64,000 nucleotides of DNA, taken from the NCBI RefSeq assembly GCF_011300215.1, contig NZ_CP049866.1, positions 2,915,001 through 2,979,000 of the forward strand. The letters are read 5' to 3'. This document shows positions 16,012 through 25,437 of the stretch, one piece after another. The notes beneath the pieces were generated by a model that saw only the letters and a list, made by a program, of their open reading frames with translations, did not search any database and had not been told where the DNA came from. Numbering within the stretch: the stretch's first letter is position 1; each line of letters begins with the position of its first letter. The translations under genes were made by a program, and so were the position numbers. This DNA comes from Nocardioides piscis. GTDB taxonomy: Bacteria; Actinomycetota; Actinomycetes; Propionibacteriales; Nocardioidaceae.

Positions 16012-16611
16012 ATGAACGAGATCCCGCTGCCGCTCGCGGACCGTCCTGCAAGGTGGCCGGTGGTGCGCACCCGGGTCCTGCACCGCGACGACTGGGTCGT
16101 CGTCGTCCGCGAGGACGTCATCACCCGGCCCGGGCATCCCGAGCACGAGTTCGCCCGGATCTCGGTGGACCATCCCGGGGCGGTGATCGTGCTGGCGGTC
16201 GACGCCGACGAGCGGGTGCTGTGCCTGCGCCAGTACCGGCACACGTCGGGCCACGTCTTCGTCGAGCTGCCCGCCGGGCTGCGGGACGCCGGGGACGAAC
16301 CGGCCGTCGAGACCGCGCGGCGCGAGCTGCAGGAGGAGGCAGAGCTGGCGGCCGGCTCCTGGCGCCTGCTCCTGAGCACCTACCCGAGTGCGGGACTGAC
16401 CAACGAGGTGCACGAGATCTTCCTGGCGCGAGAGCTGTCCCACGCCTCGCGCGGAGCCTTCGAGATGCAGCACGAGGAGGCCGAGATGGAGACGTTGTGG
16501 GTCCCGATGGCCGACCTGCTCGACGCGGTGCTGGACGGTCGCGTACGGCAAGGACCACTCGCCCAGGCAGTCCTTGCCTACGACGTGCTCAAGCGAAAGG
16601 GCGACCTCTAG
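16012..16611 (+). CDS. NUDIX hydrolase, ADP-ribose pyrophosphatase-like
   Basis: A 199-residue NUDIX protein. The Nudix box is recognisable around ARRELQEEAEL, with the metal-binding REL-x-EE core intact, although the glycine usual near its end is a glutamate here. A preceding VFVELPAGLRDAGDE and a following LSTYPSAGLTNEVHEIF match the ADP-ribose pyrophosphatase group. Genes of this group often follow pyrG in actinobacteria; here pepN has come between in the opposite strand. The exact substrate cannot be read from sequence. Confidence 0.87.
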   Translation: MNEIPLPLADRPARWPVVRTRVLHRDDWVVVVREDVITRPGHPEHEFARISVDHPGAVIVLAVDADERVLCLRQYRHTSGHVFVELPAGLRDAGDEPAVETARRELQEEAELAAGSWRLLLSTYPSAGLTNEVHEIFLARELSHASRGAFEMQHEEAEMETLWVPMADLLDAVLDGRVRQGPLAQAVLAYDVLKRKGDL

Positions 16612-16741
16612 TCAGAGGGTGGTGGCCCGGGCGCTAGCCTCAGTCTGCTGTGACCCGCGTCACGACGCAGCGCAGCCGGTTCGGCCTCGGCAATCCCGAC
16701 GACGAACTGCCACACGATCCCAGGAAACCCCAGGAGAACAG

Positions 16742-17857
16742 GTGAAGGTCGGCGTCCCGAAGGAAGTCAAGAACCACGAATACCGAGTGGCGATCACGCC
16801 GGCGGGTGTCCACGAGCTCACGCTCCATGGGCATGACGTCGTGGTCGAGGAGGGTGCCGGGCTGGGTTCCTCCATCACCGACGACGAGTTCGTGGCCGCC
16901 GGAGCGACCATCCTCGCGACCGCCGACGAGGTCTGGGAGGCCGGCGAGCTGATCCTCAAGGTCAAGGAGCCGATCGAGGAGGAATACCCGCGCATGCGCG
17001 AGGACCAGGTGCTGTTCACCTATCTCCACCTCGCCGCCGACAAGGCGTTGACCCAGGAGCTGATCAAGCGCCGGATCACCGCGATCGCCTATGAGACCGT
17101 TCAGAGCCCCGACGGTGCGCTGCCGCTGCTGCATCCGATGTCGGAGGTCGCCGGGCGGCTGGCCCCCCAGGCGGGCGCCTATCACCTGATGCGCGGCGGC
17201 GGCGGGCGCGGTGTGCTGCTCGGCGGTGTCTCCGGGGTCTACCACGGCAAGGTCGTCGTCATCGGCGCCGGCGTCTCGGGGATGAACGCGGCCGCGATCG
17301 CGCTCGGCATGCACGCCGAGGTGCTGCTGCTCGACAAGGACATCAACAAGCTCCGGGCCGCCGACCGCATCTATCAGGGCCACCTGCAGACGATCGCGTC
17401 CAACGGCTACGAGATCGAGCGCGCGTGCCTCGACGCCGACCTCGTCATCGGAGCCGTGCTCGTCCCCGGCGCGAAGGCGCCGACCCTGATCTCCAACGAC
17501 CTGGTGTCCCGGATGAAGCCGGGCTCGGTCCTCGTGGACATCTCGGTCGACCAGGGCGGCTGCTTCGAGGACACGCGGCCCACCACGCACGCCGACCCGA
17601 CCTACCAGGTGCACGAGTCGATCTTCTACTGCGTGGCCAACATGCCTGGCGCTGTGCCGCACACGTCGACATACGCCCTGACCAACGTGACCCTCCCCTA
17701 TGCAGTGGCCCTGGCAGACAAGGGCTGGCGACGGGCGTGCACGGACGACCACAGCCTCGCGTTCGGGCTCAACACGCACGCGGGCCAGCTCACCAACGCC
17801 CCTGTGGGCGAGGCGGTCGGGATCGAGGCAGTCGGGGTGGATACCGTCCTCACGTGA
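16742..17857 (+). CDS. ald: alanine dehydrogenase
   Basis: NAD-dependent oxidative deamination of L-alanine to pyruvate. The start [22 protein letters not shown] is the family hallmark. The substrate-region [15 protein letters not shown] and the Rossmann motif [18 protein letters not shown] are intact, and 371 residues is the normal length. GTG 16742 is preceded by CAGGAG (16730-16735). The 130-base gap upstream should hold its promoter. The xerD start overlaps its stop by four bases. Confidence 0.95.
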   Translation: MKVGVPKEVKNHEYRVAITPAGVHELTLHGHDVVVEEGAGLGSSITDDEFVAAGATILATADEVWEAGELILKVKEPIEEEYPRMREDQVLFTYLHLAADKALTQELIKRRITAIAYETVQSPDGALPLLHPMSEVAGRLAPQAGAYHLMRGGGGRGVLLGGVSGVYHGKVVVIGAGVSGMNAAAIALGMHAEVLLLDKDINKLRAADRIYQGHLQTIASNGYEIERACLDADLVIGAVLVPGAKAPTLISNDLVSRMKPGSVLVDISVDQGGCFEDTRPTTHADPTYQVHESIFYCVANMPGAVPHTSTYALTNVTLPYAVALADKGWRRACTDDHSLAFGLNTHAGQLTNAPVGEAVGIEAVGVDTVLT

Positions 17858-18786
17858 GTGAGACGGCTGCCCTGACGCGAGCCATCCGCACCTATCTCGA
17901 CCACCTGGCCGTCGAACGCGGCCTGGCGGCCAACACGCTCAGCTCCTACCGTCGCGACCTGAGGCGGTATGCCGAGTTCCTGGCCAGCCAGGACGTGAGC
18001 TCGCTCGACGACGTCACGGAGGGGCACGTGGCCGGGTTCTTGATGCGGCTCCGCGAGGGCGACGCCGACCACCAGGCCCTCAGCGCGACGTCCGCTGCTC
18101 GCACCGTGGTGGCGGTGCGGGGCTTCCACAAGTTCGCCGTGGCCGACGGCCTGGCCGCCGCCGACCCGGCCAGCGGGGTCAAGCCGCCGACCCCGGCCAA
18201 GCGGCTGCCCAAGGCGCTCCCGCTCGCCGACGTCGAGGCGATCCTGGAAGCCGCAGGAGTGGCCGGGACGGCCCTGGCCCTGCGGGACAGGGCGATGCTG
18301 GAGGTCCTCTACGGCACGGGCGCGCGCATCTCCGAGGCCGTCGGGCTCGACGTGGACGACGTGGACACGGTCGACGCGACCGTCCTGCTGCGAGGCAAGG
18401 GCAGCAAGGAACGGCTGGTCCCGATCGGGGGCTATGCCCTCGACGCCGTCGCCGCCTACCTCACCCGGGCGCGGCCCGAGCTGGCCACCGCAAAGACGCC
18501 CGCCGGGGCGTTGTTCCTCAACTCCAGGGGCGGCCGGCTGTCGCGGCAGAGCGCCTGGGCGGTCCTGGTCCGGACAGCCGAACGCGCCGGTGTCACGCGC
18601 GACGTCTCCCCTCACACCCTTCGTCACTCGTTCGCGACCCACCTCCTCGACGGTGGGGCAGACGTCCGCGTCGTGCAGGAGCTGCTGGGACACGCGAGCG
18701 TCACCACGACCCAAGTCTACACCCTGGTGACGGTCGACAACCTGCGCGAGGTCTTCGCCACGGCACACCCACGAGCGAGGGACTGA
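17854..18786 (+). CDS. xerD: site-specific tyrosine recombinase XerD
   Basis: A 310-residue tyrosine recombinase that resolves chromosome dimers at dif with XerC. The N-terminal SAM-like core-binding domain is about residues 1-95. The catalytic set is complete: Arg in [31 protein letters not shown] and the nucleophile Tyr in QVYTLV. GTG 17854 (VSETAAL) overlaps the ald stop (GTGA). Length, single copy and the following partition/condensin genes fit a housekeeping Xer protein rather than a mobile-element integrase. Confidence 0.93.
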   Translation: MSETAALTRAIRTYLDHLAVERGLAANTLSSYRRDLRRYAEFLASQDVSSLDDVTEGHVAGFLMRLREGDADHQALSATSAARTVVAVRGFHKFAVADGLAAADPASGVKPPTPAKRLPKALPLADVEAILEAAGVAGTALALRDRAMLEVLYGTGARISEAVGLDVDDVDTVDATVLLRGKGSKERLVPIGGYALDAVAAYLTRARPELATAKTPAGALFLNSRGGRLSRQSAWAVLVRTAERAGVTRDVSPHTLRHSFATHLLDGGADVRVVQELLGHASVTTTQVYTLVTVDNLREVFATAHPRARD

Positions 18787-21380
18787 TGACCATCCACCTG
18801 AGCCGGGTCCGCGGCGACGCGGATGAGGTCTATGACGCATTCGCGACCTGGGTGGGGGAGCAGGGCCTCGAGCTCTATCCCCACCAGGACGAGGCCGTCA
18901 TCGAGCTGCTCGGCGGCAACCACGTCATCCTCGCCACCCCGACGGGCTCGGGGAAGTCGCTGGTCGCCATCGGGGCCCACGCTGCCGCGCTGGCAGGTGA
19001 CAAGGTCAGCTTCTACACCGCTCCGATCAAGGCGTTGGTGAGCGAGAAGTTCTTCGCGTTGTGCGAGGTGTTCGGCGCCGACAACGTCGGGATGCTGACC
19101 GGCGACGCGGCCGTGAACCCCGAGGCACCGATCATCTGCTGCACGGCCGAGATCCTGGCCAACATCGCGCTGCGGGAGGGCCGTGCGGCAGACGTGGGGC
19201 TCGTCGTGATGGACGAGTTCCACTTCTATGCCGAGCCCGACCGCGGCTGGGCCTGGCAGGTGCCGCTGCTGGAGCTGCTCGACGCGCAGTTCCTGCTGAT
19301 GTCGGCCACCCTGGGCGATGTCTCCTTCTTCGTCGAGGACCTGCATCGCCGTACGCGCCGCGAGGTGGCCGTGGTCGCCGACGCCGAGCGCCCGGTGCCG
19401 CTGACGTTCACCTGGTCGCTGCAGCACCTCGACGAGACCCTGGAGGAGCTCGTCACCACCGGTCAGGCCCCGGTCTATGTCGTCCACTTCACCCAGGCTG
19501 CTGCGGTCGAGCACGCGACAAACCTCTTGCGCAGGCCCCCGAAGAAGGTGGACAAGGAGGCGATCGCCGAGCGGATCGGCGGCTTCCGCTTCGGCTCCGG
19601 CTTCGGCAGGACGCTGTCCAAGATGGTCCGCAACGGGATCGGTGTCCACCACGCAGGGATGCTGCCGAAGTATCGCCGGCTGGTGGAGCAGCTGGCGCAG
19701 TCGGGACTGCTGACGGTCATCTGCGGCACCGACACGCTCGGAGTGGGCATCAACGTCCCCATCCGCACCGTGCTCTTCAGCGGGCTCGCCAAGTTCGACG
19801 GCAACCGGCAACGGGTCCTGCGGGCCCGGGAGTTCCAGCAGATCGCCGGACGAGCCGGCCGCGCCGGCTTCGACGTCGCCGGCAACGTCGTCGTCCAGGC
19901 GCCGGAGCACGTCATCGACAACGAGCGGGCCAAGGCAAAGGCGGAGGCGAAGAACAGTGCCCCCGGCGCCAACGCCAAGCGGAAGTCCAAGGCACAGCTG
20001 AAGAAGCCACCCGAGGGCACAGTCGTGTGGACCGAGCAGACCTACGACAAGCTGGTCGCGGGAGTGCCCGAGCAGCTCACGTCACGGATGCGGGTCGACA
20101 ACGCGATGCTGATCAACGTCCTCTCCCGCGAGGAGGACGCCTTCCCCGTCCTGCGCCGGCTCCTCACCGACAACCACGAGGACCGCCGGCAGCAGCTGCG
20201 ACTGGCTCGCCGGGCGCTGCGGTTGACGCGGTCGCTGGTCAACACCGGGGTCGTCACCCGGCTCGAGGAGCCCGACGTGCACGGGCGTCGCTATGTCGTC
20301 ACCGTCGACCTGCCGGTCGACTTCGCCCTCAACCAGCCCCTGGCCCACTTCGCACTCGCGGCCTTCGACGTGCTCGACCCGGAGGCCGAGACCTACACCC
20401 TCGACATCGTCTCGGTGGTCGAGTCGGTGCTCGAGGCACCCCGGCAGATCCTGATGGCCCAGCAGTTCGCCGCGCGGGGCGAGGCGGTGCAGGAGATGAA
20501 GGCCGACGGGATCGACTACGACGAGCGGATGGCCCTGCTCGACCAGATCACCTGGCCGCAGCCCCTGTCCGAGCTGCTGACCGGCGTCTATGAGATCTAT
20601 CGCCAGACCCACCCGTGGTTGCGCGAGGACGCCCTGGATCCGAAGTCGGTCGTGCGGGAGATGTGGGAGCAGGCCATGGGCTTCACCGACTTCGTCTCCC
20701 GCTATCAGCTGGCGCGCTCAGAAGGCCTGGTGCTGCGCTATCTCACCGACGCCTATCGCACCCTGCGCCAGACCGTCCCCGAGGCGCACCACACGCCCGA
20801 GCTCGACGACATCATCGACTGGCTGGGGGAGACGATCCGCCAGACCGACTCGTCACTGCTCGACGAGTGGGAGGCACTCGCCGACCCCGAGCACGTCCCG
20901 GGTCGGATCGTGGCGCACGAGCCGCCACCGCCGCCGAGGCCACTGAGCAGGCAGGGCCGGGTCTTCGAGGTGATGATCCGCAACGCGATGTGGGCCCGTG
21001 TCGACCTGGTGGTGCGCGACGACCTGGACGGACTCCTCCGGCTCGAGCGGGCCGCGGCGGACCGGCTGGACCCTCCGCGCGCGGTCGTGATGGGCAGGTC
21101 GGTGTGGGACGCGGCGATCGAGGCCTACTACGACGAGCACGACAGCGTCCTCACCGACGCCGATGCCCGCGGTCCCTCGATGCTGGACATCGGGGACGAA
21201 CGCGTCGGGCTCCCCGTGGGCGGCGAGGAGGACGAGACCGCCCGGGTCCGCGACGTACGCCAGACGATCCACGACCCCGAAGGCCACCACGACTGGGTGA
21301 TCGAGGCCGTCGTGGACTGCGACGCCACCGACGAGTACGGCGCCCTGGTGCTCGCGACGGCTGCCATGCGCAGGCTCTGA
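18786..21380 (+). CDS. DEAD/DEAH-box helicase with DUF3516-type C terminus
   Basis: An 864-residue superfamily 2 helicase of the Ski2-like type. Motif I TPTGSGKSLVAIG, motif II DEFHFYAEPDRG, motif III SATLG and motif VI QQIAGRAGRAGFD are present. Residues about 450-864 form the C-terminal region that goes with actinobacterial DUF3516 helicases. An insertion rich in Lys and Ala (about residues 378-405) separates the core from that region. ATG overlaps the xerD stop by one base. Substrate (RNA or DNA) is unknown. Confidence 0.87.
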   Translation: MTIHLSRVRGDADEVYDAFATWVGEQGLELYPHQDEAVIELLGGNHVILATPTGSGKSLVAIGAHAAALAGDKVSFYTAPIKALVSEKFFALCEVFGADNVGMLTGDAAVNPEAPIICCTAEILANIALREGRAADVGLVVMDEFHFYAEPDRGWAWQVPLLELLDAQFLLMSATLGDVSFFVEDLHRRTRREVAVVADAERPVPLTFTWSLQHLDETLEELVTTGQAPVYVVHFTQAAAVEHATNLLRRPPKKVDKEAIAERIGGFRFGSGFGRTLSKMVRNGIGVHHAGMLPKYRRLVEQLAQSGLLTVICGTDTLGVGINVPIRTVLFSGLAKFDGNRQRVLRAREFQQIAGRAGRAGFDVAGNVVVQAPEHVIDNERAKAKAEAKNSAPGANAKRKSKAQLKKPPEGTVVWTEQTYDKLVAGVPEQLTSRMRVDNAMLINVLSREEDAFPVLRRLLTDNHEDRRQQLRLARRALRLTRSLVNTGVVTRLEEPDVHGRRYVVTVDLPVDFALNQPLAHFALAAFDVLDPEAETYTLDIVSVVESVLEAPRQILMAQQFAARGEAVQEMKADGIDYDERMALLDQITWPQPLSELLTGVYEIYRQTHPWLREDALDPKSVVREMWEQAMGFTDFVSRYQLARSEGLVLRYLTDAYRTLRQTVPEAHHTPELDDIIDWLGETIRQTDSSLLDEWEALADPEHVPGRIVAHEPPPPPRPLSRQGRVFEVMIRNAMWARVDLVVRDDLDGLLRLERAAADRLDPPRAVVMGRSVWDAAIEAYYDEHDSVLTDADARGPSMLDIGDERVGLPVGGEEDETARVRDVRQTIHDPEGHHDWVIEAVVDCDATDEYGALVLATAAMRRL

Positions 21381-21394
21381 CTGGCCGGTCCGCG

Positions 21395-21482
21395 CAGTGC
21401 ACAGGTTTGTGCACAGGTCCGAGGTGCCCTGTGCACTCAGGCGGGGGCTCCTGCACAGATTTCGCCGCCGGCCTGTGCGGTT
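21395..21482 (+). promoter_or_regulatory. cluster of DnaA-box-like GTGCACA repeats
   Basis: The 236-base gap before the ParA-like gene holds repeated GTGCACA-type 9-mers: CAGTGCACA (21395-21403), TTGTGCACA (21407-21415), TGTGCACTC (21430-21438, reverse), TCCTGCACA (21449-21457) and a weaker TGTGCGGTT (21474-21482, reverse). The second fits the DnaA consensus TT(A/G)TNCACA exactly and the others have two or more mismatches. CAGTGCACAGG and CCTGTGCACTC also form an imperfect inverted repeat. Binding by DnaA or another factor is inference. Confidence 0.45.
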
Positions 21483-21616
21483 TGGCCCCACCTGTTGTGA
21501 CCTTCCGACCCGGGTCCTAGGCTCGCCCGGAACTGCCCGAGAAGTGTCGCCGTGTCGACAAAGTCTTCCGCCCCGTCCGTGGTGCAATCGGACCAGTCGA
21601 ATCTAGGAGTTGTCCA

Positions 21617-22666
21617 GTGACCAGTGGCGGACCCACATCATTTCCGCAAGGTTCCGGCAGCAGCGCTCCGCAGATGCCGCCCCTGGTGAGATCGCCCCAG
21701 CCGAGCGCCCCGGCCCAGCCGGCGACCGGCGTCACCGAGACCATCCCGTTCCCCCGTCCTGAGGAGACCCCCGTGGAGTCCGTCGTGGAATCCAGCCCGG
21801 TCACCGAGGCGGCCCAGCGCGCCCCGGAGATCGGCCCGACCGGTCGGCCGATGCCCGACTTCCCCGAACCGCGCCCGGTGGGTGCTCGCACCCGGGCCCG
21901 CGTGGTGTCGATGTGCAACCAGAAGGGTGGCGTCGGCAAGACCACCACGACGATCAACCTGGGAGCGTCCCTGGCCGAGTTCGGCCGCAAGGTGCTGCTG
22001 GTCGACTTCGACCCCCAGGGGTCGCTCTCGGTGGGGCTCGGCCTCAACCCGCACGAGATGGACCTGTCGATCTACAACCTGCTGATGCAGCGTGACATCG
22101 AGCTCGCGGACGTCGTGGTGCCGACCGGGGTGCCGGGCATGGACCTCCTGCCGTCCAACATCGACCTGTCGGCCGCCGAGGTCCAGCTGGTCCACGAGGT
22201 CGCGCGCGAGCAGACCCTGCAGCGGGTGCTGGCGCCGGCGCTGAGCGACTACGACGTCATCCTGATCGACTGCCAGCCGTCGTTGGGCCTGCTGACCGTC
22301 AACGCCCTCACGGCCTCCGACGGCGTGATCGTGCCCCTGGAGTGCGAATACTTCGCGCTCCGCGGAGTCGCCCTGCTGAAGACCACCATCGACAAGGTGC
22401 GCGAACGACTCAATCCGGGTCTCGAGATCGACGGCGTGCTCGGCACGATGTTCGACGGTCGCACCCTCCACAGCCGTGAGGTGATGGAGCGTCTCGTGCA
22501 GGCCTGGGGCGACAAGGTCTTCCACACCGTCATCCGCCGGACCGTGAAGTTCTCCGACGCCACGGTCGCCGGCGAGCCGATCACTGCCTATGCGTCGAGC
22601 TCGACCGGCGCCGGTCACTACCGCCAGCTCGCCAGGGAGGTGCTCACCCGATGGCCCGCCGAGTGA
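21617..22666 (+). CDS. ParA-family ATPase (PldP-like)
   Basis: A 349-residue Walker-type partition ATPase. About 95 residues of Pro/Ser-rich N-terminal extension precede the deviant Walker A motif NQKGGVGKTTTTINLG. VLLVDFDPQGSLSVGLG and VILIDCQPSLGLLTVNAL follow. It resembles the orphan ParA of C. glutamicum (PldP), which sits at the same position between xerD and scpA and affects division-site placement; the main chromosomal parAB near the origin is a different locus. GTG start, with TAGGAG (21604-21609) upstream. The next gene starts 16 bases before its stop. Confidence 0.88.
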   Translation: MTSGGPTSFPQGSGSSAPQMPPLVRSPQPSAPAQPATGVTETIPFPRPEETPVESVVESSPVTEAAQRAPEIGPTGRPMPDFPEPRPVGARTRARVVSMCNQKGGVGKTTTTINLGASLAEFGRKVLLVDFDPQGSLSVGLGLNPHEMDLSIYNLLMQRDIELADVVVPTGVPGMDLLPSNIDLSAAEVQLVHEVAREQTLQRVLAPALSDYDVILIDCQPSLGLLTVNALTASDGVIVPLECEYFALRGVALLKTTIDKVRERLNPGLEIDGVLGTMFDGRTLHSREVMERLVQAWGDKVFHTVIRRTVKFSDATVAGEPITAYASSSTGAGHYRQLAREVLTRWPAE

Positions 22667-23001
22667 GCCTGCCTTCGGCCGACGACCTCTTCCGCAAGAC
22701 CGTCGACGCGCAGGAGGCCGCTGCGCGTCCGGTCCGCGCCGTGGCCGACCGTCCGGGAGAGCCCGAGGCCGGTGCCAACAAGAAGCCCAGCGGCCGGGTT
22801 CGGCACGACGAGAAGATGACTGTCTACGTCACCGCCGACGAGCTCCTCGACATCGAGCACGCCCGGCTCACGCTGCGCCGCAACCAGGGCCTGGCCGTCG
22901 ATCGGGGGCGCCTGGTGCGCGAGGCGCTCGCGCTCGTGCTCGCCGACTTCGAGGCCAACGGGCACGACAGTGCACTGGTCCGGCGTCTGAGCGAGGAGTG
23001 A
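22651..23001 (+). CDS. small ribbon-helix-helix-like protein, possible ParA partner
   Basis: A 116-residue basic protein. Residues 1-55 look disordered. The segment KMTVYVTADELLDIEHARL followed by RGRLVREALALVLADF has the beta strand plus two helices expected of a ribbon-helix-helix DNA-binding fold. It overlaps the ParA-like gene by 16 bases and scpA by four, so all three are translationally coupled. Plasmid systems pair ParA with a small RHH centromere-binding protein, so a similar role is plausible here. No function has been shown that I can point to. Confidence 0.72.
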   Translation: MARRVSLPSADDLFRKTVDAQEAAARPVRAVADRPGEPEAGANKKPSGRVRHDEKMTVYVTADELLDIEHARLTLRRNQGLAVDRGRLVREALALVLADFEANGHDSALVRRLSEE

Positions 23002-23857
23002 GCGCCACACTCGGGAGCGGGAACCTCGTCGCAGGGGCGCCCGGTGACGGTGAGGCGCCGGCCTTCGCCGTACACCTGGAGAACTTCGAGGGCCCCTTCG
23101 ACCTGCTGCTCAGCCTGATCGCCAAGCACAAGCTCGACATCACCGAGGTGGCGTTGTCGCGGGTCACCGACGAGTTCATCGCCCACGTCAAGACCGGTGG
23201 GCCGGTGTGGGACCTGGAGCAGACCACCTCGTTCCTGCTGGTCGCCTCGACCCTGCTCGACCTCAAGGCCGCCCGGCTGCTGCCCCAGGGCGACGTCGAG
23301 GACGAGGAGGACCTGGCCCTGCTGGAGGCGCGCGACCTCCTCTTCGCCCGACTGCTCCAATACCGCGCCTTCAAGCTGGTCGCAGGCGCCCTCGCTGAGC
23401 GGCTCGCGGCCGAGTCGACCCGACACCCGCGCCAGGTCGGCATGGAGGAGCGGTTCGCCACCTTGTTGCCAGAGGTGCTGATCGGGATCGGGCTCGACCA
23501 GTTCGCGCAGCTCGCCGCCAAGGCGCTCGAGCCCAAGCCGGTCCTCGAGGTGTCGCTGCAGCACATCCACGCGGCCAAGGTGAGCGTGCGCGAGCAGGCG
23601 GCGCTCGTCGTCGATCGGCTGCGCCGGTCGGGGACCATGACGTTCCGGGCGCTCTGCGGCGACTCACCCGACAGGCTGACGACCGTCGCGAGGTTCCTCT
23701 CCCTCCTCGAGCTCTTCCGCGAAGGTGTGATCTCCTTCGAACAGGTCACCCCCTCGGGGAGCTCACGGTGCGCTGGACCGGCGCCGAGGAGGGCGACATC
23801 GAGATCACCGACGAGTTCGACGGCACCGAGCAACCTGAAGGGCACGACGATGAGTGA
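22998..23857 (+). CDS. scpA: segregation and condensation protein A (frameshifted near 3' end)
   Basis: The kleisin of the SMC-ScpA-ScpB condensin complex. The N-terminal SMC-binding region FEGPFDLLLSLIAKHKLDI is canonical, and the chain is typical through EGVISFEQVTP. There the reading frame is off by one at a C5 run (23749-23753). With one added C the protein continues LGELTVRWTGAEEGDIEI and stops at 23855-23857, giving 286 residues. As written, the frame instead runs in phase through scpB to 24605. The GTG start overlaps the upstream gene (GTGA), and scpB starts 5 bases before the expected stop. Confidence 0.88.
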
Positions 23858-24605
23858 GACCCCGACTCCACCGCCGACCGAGGTGGAGACGCTGGACGTC
23901 GCGGTGGCCGACCTGCGGCCCTCGCTCGAGGCGATCCTGATCGTCGCCGACGAACCGCTCGACAAGGTCCAGCTCGCGTCCGTGGTGGGGCACCCCGTCG
24001 AGGCGGTGGACGCAGCGCTGACGGAGCTGGCCGGCGAGTATGTCGAGCAGGGCCGTGGCTTCGAGCTGCGCAACGTCGCCGGTGGCTGGCGCTTCTACTC
24101 CCGCGACGAGTTCGCTGCCGTGGTCGAGGGCTTCGTCCTCGAGGGGCAGCAGGCACGGCTGACCCAGGCTGCTCTCGAGACGCTGGCGGTCGTCGCCTAC
24201 AAGCAGCCGGTCTCGCGCGCACGGGTCTCGGCGATCCGCGGCGTCAATGTCGACGGTGTCATGCGCACGCTGCTCAACCGGGGCCTGGTCGAGGAAGCCG
24301 GTCAGGACCACGAGACGGGCGCCAACCTCTATCGGACCACGACCTACTTCCTCGAGCGGATCGGGATCACCTCGCTCGGGGAGCTGCCCGAGCTCGCGCC
24401 ATACCTGCCCGACATGGACGACCTCGAGGGCGAGCTCGGCCAGCTGGCGTCGCACGCCGCCGAACCGGCCGCGCAGCAGCCGGCGGAGCCGACCCCGCAG
24501 CCGACCCCGCAGCAGCCGGCGGAGCCGGCAGGGCAGTCGTCAGCGCACTCTTCGCCCCACAGCGGCCAGGGCACCGAACCCGACGGCGGGACCGAGATCG
24601 CATGA
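23850..24605 (+). CDS. scpB: segregation and condensation protein B
   Basis: A 251-residue partner of ScpA, with two winged-helix domains that bind kleisin. LRPSLEAILIVADEPL and LTQAALETLAVVAYKQPVSRARV are family hallmarks, and NVDGVMRTLLNRGLVEEAG is in the second domain. The last 50 residues are an Ala/Pro/Gln-rich tail with repeated QQPAEP and PQPTPQ units and are probably disordered. The ATG at 23850 is in phase with the upstream scpA frame only because of the scpA frameshift. The stop overlaps the rluB start (ATGA). Confidence 0.93.
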   Translation: MSETPTPPPTEVETLDVAVADLRPSLEAILIVADEPLDKVQLASVVGHPVEAVDAALTELAGEYVEQGRGFELRNVAGGWRFYSRDEFAAVVEGFVLEGQQARLTQAALETLAVVAYKQPVSRARVSAIRGVNVDGVMRTLLNRGLVEEAGQDHETGANLYRTTTYFLERIGITSLGELPELAPYLPDMDDLEGELGQLASHAAEPAAQQPAEPTPQPTPQQPAEPAGQSSAHSSPHSGQGTEPDGGTEIA

Positions 24606-25402
24606 AGCCCCACGACGACAAGGGCAACCACCCCTCCTCCCAGCGCCCGGAGACCGACGCCGACGGGATGATCCGGCTGCAGAAGCTGCTCGCACAGTCG
24701 GGAGTCGCCAGCCGGCGCAAGTGCGAGGAGCTGATGCTCGAGGGTGCGGTCGAGGTCGACGGCGAGGTGGTCACCCGCCTGGGCACCAAGGTCGACCCGC
24801 GCACCGCGGTGATCAGGGTCGAGGGACGTCTGCTGCCCCCCATCTCGGCAAACGTCTATCTGGTCCTCAACAAGCCGCGCGGGGTCGTGTCGACGATGTC
24901 CGACCCCGAGGGACGCACGTGCATCGGCGACCTGGTGGCCGAGCGTGCCGAACGCCTCTTTCACGTGGGCCGGCTCGACACCGACACGTCGGGCCTGATC
25001 ATCCTCACCAACGACGGTGACTTCGCCCAGCGGCTCGCGCACCCCTCCTTCGAGATCGAGAAGACCTATGTCGCCGAGGTCGAGGGAGAGCTGCACAAGG
25101 GGATCATCAAGCAGCTGCTGCGCGGCGTGGAGCTCGACGACGGACCCGTCGAGGTCGCGCGCGCCCGCATCGTCGAAGGCAGTCACGGGCGGACCTCGCG
25201 CGAACGCACCATCGTCGAGCTGGTCATCCACGAGGGCCGCAACCGCATCGTCCGGCGCCTGCTGGAGCACGTCGGTCACCCAGTCACCCGACTGACCCGC
25301 ACCTCGATCGGGCCCGTCGAGCTCGGCCGGCTGCCGCTGGGGGAGATGCGTGACCTGACGCTCACCGAGCTGGGGGAGCTGCTCGACACCGAGCGGGGCT
25401 GA
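24602..25402 (+). CDS. rluB: 23S rRNA pseudouridine synthase RluB-like
   Basis: An RsuA/RluB/RluE-family pseudouridine synthase acting on large-subunit rRNA. The S4 domain (IRLQKLLAQSGVASRRKCEEL) is at about residues 20-75. The catalytic domain has GRLDTDTSGLIILTNDG with the catalytic Asp in RLDTDT. EGRNRIVRRLLEHVGHPV lies in the C-terminal third. 266 residues. The ATG overlaps the scpB stop, continuing the scpAB-rluB order common to many bacteria. Confidence 0.92.
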   Translation: MKPHDDKGNHPSSQRPETDADGMIRLQKLLAQSGVASRRKCEELMLEGAVEVDGEVVTRLGTKVDPRTAVIRVEGRLLPPISANVYLVLNKPRGVVSTMSDPEGRTCIGDLVAERAERLFHVGRLDTDTSGLIILTNDGDFAQRLAHPSFEIEKTYVAEVEGELHKGIIKQLLRGVELDDGPVEVARARIVEGSHGRTSRERTIVELVIHEGRNRIVRRLLEHVGHPVTRLTRTSIGPVELGRLPLGEMRDLTLTELGELLDTERG

Positions 25403-25424
25403 TCCACCGGGCAGCCCACGCAGC

Positions 25425-25437
25425 TAGGGTGACGCCC
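25425..25437 (+). promoter_or_regulatory. probable -10 element of the leaderless aroH promoter
   Basis: TAGGGT at 25425-25430 followed by GACGCCC and the GTG at 25438. The same TAGGGTGACGCCC string precedes the ATG at 57178, which suggests a real promoter-start module. Confidence 0.5.

Noticed and set aside
17854-18786. Integrase of a mobile element
   Set aside because: No att repeats, tRNA target or cargo genes nearby; length, motifs and xerD-ParA-scpAB context fit housekeeping XerD.
21381-21616. parS centromere site before the ParA-like gene
   Set aside because: The TGTTTCACGTGAAACA-type sequence is absent; the repeats there are GTGCACA words instead.
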